Below, piece after piece: positions 62,228 through 64,000 of a stretch of 64,000 bases of DNA (positions are counted from its first letter, which is position 1; each line of letters opens with the position of its first letter). The stretch is from Ruminococcus sp. (GTDB lineage Bacteria; Bacillota; Clostridia; Oscillospirales; Ruminococcaceae). Where the stretch lies: assembly GCA_017525915.1 (NCBI GenBank), contig JAFXSC010000022.1:1-64000 (forward strand), in the 5' to 3' direction. The translations under genes and the position numbers were made by a program. The notes under the pieces were generated by a model. It saw nothing but the letters and a program-made list of their open reading frames with translations, searched no databases and was not told the origin of the DNA.

Positions 62228-62256
62228 TTGCAATTTCCGTTTCCGGGTGTTATAAT
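62228..62256 (+). promoter_or_regulatory. Promoter of the antiporter gene
   Basis: TTGCAA (62228-62233), 17 bases, TATAAT (62251-62256). Confidence 0.8.
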
Positions 62257-62300
62257 ATCATTCGGAGTATTTTTACGATATTATTTCCGGGGGTATTTTT

Positions 62301-63494
62301 TTGGACAGAATTGATTTTTTTCGCGATCTTTCGATAATCATTGTTTCGGCTAAGCTTTGCGGTCTGCTCGCACAGAAGCTCCGCGCTCCGCAGGTGGTCG
62401 GCGAGATAATCGCCGGACTGCTCATCGGTCCCTGCTGCTTTGGCTTTGTCGGAAATTCGGACTATCTCTCGCTCATTGCCGAAATAGGCGTGGTCATGCT
62501 GATGTTCAGCGCCGGTCTGGAGACCAATATGCGCGACCTGCTGAAAACCGGACCGAAGGCGTTTGCAATCGCCTGTACCGGCGTTTTCGTGCCGCTTGCC
62601 GGAGGAACTCTGTTGTACAGCTGTTTCTACGGCTTTGCTTCGGTCGGGAGCGACAGCTTCTACCGGGCAGTGTTCATAGGAACGATAATGACCGCGACCT
62701 CGGTCGGCATCACCACCCAGACCCTGAAGGAACTCGGGCATATCAAGGAGGAGGTCGGCACTCTCATCATGAGCGCCGCTATCATCGACGACGTTATCGG
62801 CATCATCGTCCTGACCTTCGTCATAGGCTTCAAGAACCCAGATTCCAAGCCAACTGATGTACTTGTCAACACGGGACTTTTCATCGTCCTGAGCATAGCT
62901 GCCGGCTTCATAATGTACTACGTCTTCAAGTTCATCGACAAGCGTCACCCGCGTCAGAGAAGGATCCCGATACTCGGATTTGCGATGTGTATGTTCATGG
63001 CGTTTGCGGCGGAGGAGTTCTTCGGTATCGCCGATATAACGGGCGCTTACGTTGCCGGACTTATCCTTTGCAGCCTTAACGATTCCGACTACATAGCGCG
63101 TAAGATAGACATTAATTCGTATATGCTGTTCGGCCCCGTGTTCTTTGCGAGCATCGGTCTCAAGACCACGCTCAGCGGCTTTGACCGCGAGCTTGCACTC
63201 TTCTCGGCAGGCTTCGTGGCAGTTGCACTTCTCACCAAGGTCGTCGGCTGCGGACTTTGTGCGAAGCTCATGAAGTACCGTCTTCGTGACAGTCTCAAGG
63301 TCGGCGTCGGCATGATGACACGCGGCGAGGTCGCACTTATCGTCGCCCAGAAGGGCTTGTCCGTGGGAATGCTCGACGAGAAATACTTTGCGTCCGTCAT
63401 CGTTCTGATAATCATTTCGTCGATATCAACACCGATACTGCTCAAACTGCTTTACAGCGACCATTCCCCTGCCCCGGCGGAAAAAACTGAGTGA
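62301..63494 (+). CDS. CPA2-type cation:proton antiporter
   Basis: 397 residues, TTG start with GGGGG seven bases upstream. About 12 membrane segments are seen. Conserved pieces are QVVGEIIAGLLIGPCCFGF, GVVMLMFSAGLETN and AAIIDDVIGIIVLTF; the two Asp residues are the ion-binding pair of electrogenic CPA2 carriers. TRGEVALIVAQKGL is the usual late motif. No C-terminal TrkA-N nucleotide domain follows, which separates it from gated KefB/KefC channels. It exchanges Na+ or K+ for H+ at the cell membrane. It stands alone, between its promoter and a terminator. Confidence 0.9.
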   Translation: MDRIDFFRDLSIIIVSAKLCGLLAQKLRAPQVVGEIIAGLLIGPCCFGFVGNSDYLSLIAEIGVVMLMFSAGLETNMRDLLKTGPKAFAIACTGVFVPLAGGTLLYSCFYGFASVGSDSFYRAVFIGTIMTATSVGITTQTLKELGHIKEEVGTLIMSAAIIDDVIGIIVLTFVIGFKNPDSKPTDVLVNTGLFIVLSIAAGFIMYYVFKFIDKRHPRQRRIPILGFAMCMFMAFAAEEFFGIADITGAYVAGLILCSLNDSDYIARKIDINSYMLFGPVFFASIGLKTTLSGFDRELALFSAGFVAVALLTKVVGCGLCAKLMKYRLRDSLKVGVGMMTRGEVALIVAQKGLSVGMLDEKYFASVIVLIIISSISTPILLKLLYSDHSPAPAEKTE

Positions 63495-63503
63495 AACAAA
63501 AAC

Positions 63504-63537
63504 AGCAGCGTCCATTGCGGACGCTGCTGCTGTTTTT
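63504..63537. terminator. Terminator after the antiporter gene
   Basis: AGCAGCGTCC (63504-63513) pairs with GGACGCTGCT (63519-63528), and the stem extends into CTGTTTTT on the plus strand. On the minus strand TGTTTTTGTTTC follows, so it also serves the leftward gene that ends at 63536. Confidence 0.85.
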
Positions 63538-64000
63538 ACAGTTGATCTTTCATTTCATAGGTCGGTTTCATTTCGGCAGGAGTGCGCCAGTCGATGCCGT
63601 AGCGGTCGTGCAGGAGGCGCTTCTTTATATCCCAGAAGGCATAGCACCAGCTGAAATATACCCCGTCCGGCGAGTCTTTGGCAGCGTGTGAATTGCTCTC
63701 GAGTTCGCTCTGTGCAGCGATATCCACTTCCTCGACCACCTTCCTGTAACGGTCGGTGTCTTCGACCGGGTCATAGATGCGGCTCTCGCTCATGAGAGCT
63801 TCGACCTCCGCACGCGAGCAGCGGTAGTCGCCGTCACCGTTGCGCCGGTAAGTACCCGTGAACGGGTCGCTGCCGATATACACGGGCTTGCACCGCCTGT
63901 CAGCACGCGGCACTCTCATGCAGACGATATCCCTCCCCTGAGTATTGTGCAGGAAAACGTCGTCCTGCGTGAGGATATTGCAGCTCACCTTCGTCCTGTC
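63536..64000 (-). CDS. 3' part of an AlbA_2/Schlafen-type protein
   Basis: About 155 codons are visible; the frame is open to the right edge, so the start lies outside. The first part (DIVCMRVPRADRRCKPVYIG, then GTYRRNGDGDYRCSRAEVEA) matches the end of AlbA_2 (divergent AAA_4) domains of putative ATP-dependent transcription regulators or helicases. The last 80 residues are different: acidic, then CYAFWDIKKRLLHDRYGIDW and RTPAEMKP, a motif I recall from short uncharacterised ruminococcal proteins. So the C-terminal AAA half of usual family members seems replaced by this tail. Confidence 0.65.
   Translation of the reverse strand, partial: DRTKVSCNILTQDDVFLHNTQGRDIVCMRVPRADRRCKPVYIGSDPFTGTYRRNGDGDYRCSRAEVEALMSESRIYDPVEDTDRYRKVVEEVDIAAQSELESNSHAAKDSPDGVYFSWCYAFWDIKKRLLHDRYGIDWRTPAEMKPTYEMKDQL

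Overview
The window looks like chromosome of a Ruminococcus-type gut Firmicute (Ruminococcaceae/Oscillospirales). The grounds are Ruminococcus-style dockerin modules, secreted proteins with Thr-rich linkers, SH3b and BspA-type leucine-rich repeats, a type III glutamine synthetase, an ammonium transporter fused to a PII protein, T-box control of an aminoacyl-tRNA synthetase, LL-diaminopimelate aminotransferase, strong TTGACA-17-TATAAT promoters, AGGAGG ribosome sites and several TTG starts. There is no rRNA, CRISPR array or intact prophage. The mobile-element traces are remnants: an IS66 transposase tail, a recombinase-like fragment and tRNA-Leu 3' fragments.

Layout. 1-5640: IS66 remnant and a two-gene operon for secreted proteins (LRR/dockerin protein and SH3b lipoprotein). 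5641-7346: GGGtGRT protein with a NifU-like scaffold. 7746-7822: tRNA-Arg. 7982-13777: six-gene operon (MscS channel, phosphoesterase, two flavoproteins, small NrdD-tail-like protein, rsmA). 13909-15291: GGDEF sensor. 15636-34874: nitrogen and amino-acid region. Its leftward genes are amt-PII, pyrG, glnN, dapF and dapL; its rightward genes are gltB, gltD, a glutamine synthetase-like gene, an ANTAR regulator, purF and asnB. 35178-39650: zinc-uptake operon behind a Zur/Fur-type operator, bracketed by two tRNA-Leu 3' fragments. 39716-42457: MMPL exporter and TetR regulator. 43016-50427: tRNA-Leu, a Cys-rich protein, tyrosine T-box with dcd-tyrS, then lon-engB and lysA. 50485-55095: five-gene operon of surface proteins, surE and a frameshifted dockerin gene. 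55347-58172: DUF6291-like protein, tRNA-Thr, and a Nudix-tyrosine recombinase pair bracketed by a 14-bp repeat. 58245-64000: asnB-HD-pyrB operon, a CPA2-type antiporter, and an AlbA_2-type protein cut by the window edge.

How it fits together. The central 20 kb captures ammonium (Amt-PII), fixes it (GSIII, GOGAT, GS-like) and spends glutamine nitrogen (PyrG, PurF, AsnB) or builds diaminopimelate/lysine (DapF, DapL; LysA elsewhere in the window). The divergent leaders of amt and gltB both carry hairpins that look like intrinsic terminators between promoter and start codon. The cluster also encodes an ANTAR-domain protein, the class that binds RNA hairpins to prevent termination. A hairpin with the hexaloop AAUGGC lies before both gltB and asnB. 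The best candidate for an undescribed system here is therefore ANTAR-controlled attenuation of a whole nitrogen island; it is inferred from sequence only.

Secondary points of interest: an aspartate carbamoyltransferase carrying only the zinc module of the PyrI regulatory chain, a tyrosine T-box that also commands dCTP deaminase, and the tRNA-fragment-flanked zinc locus.
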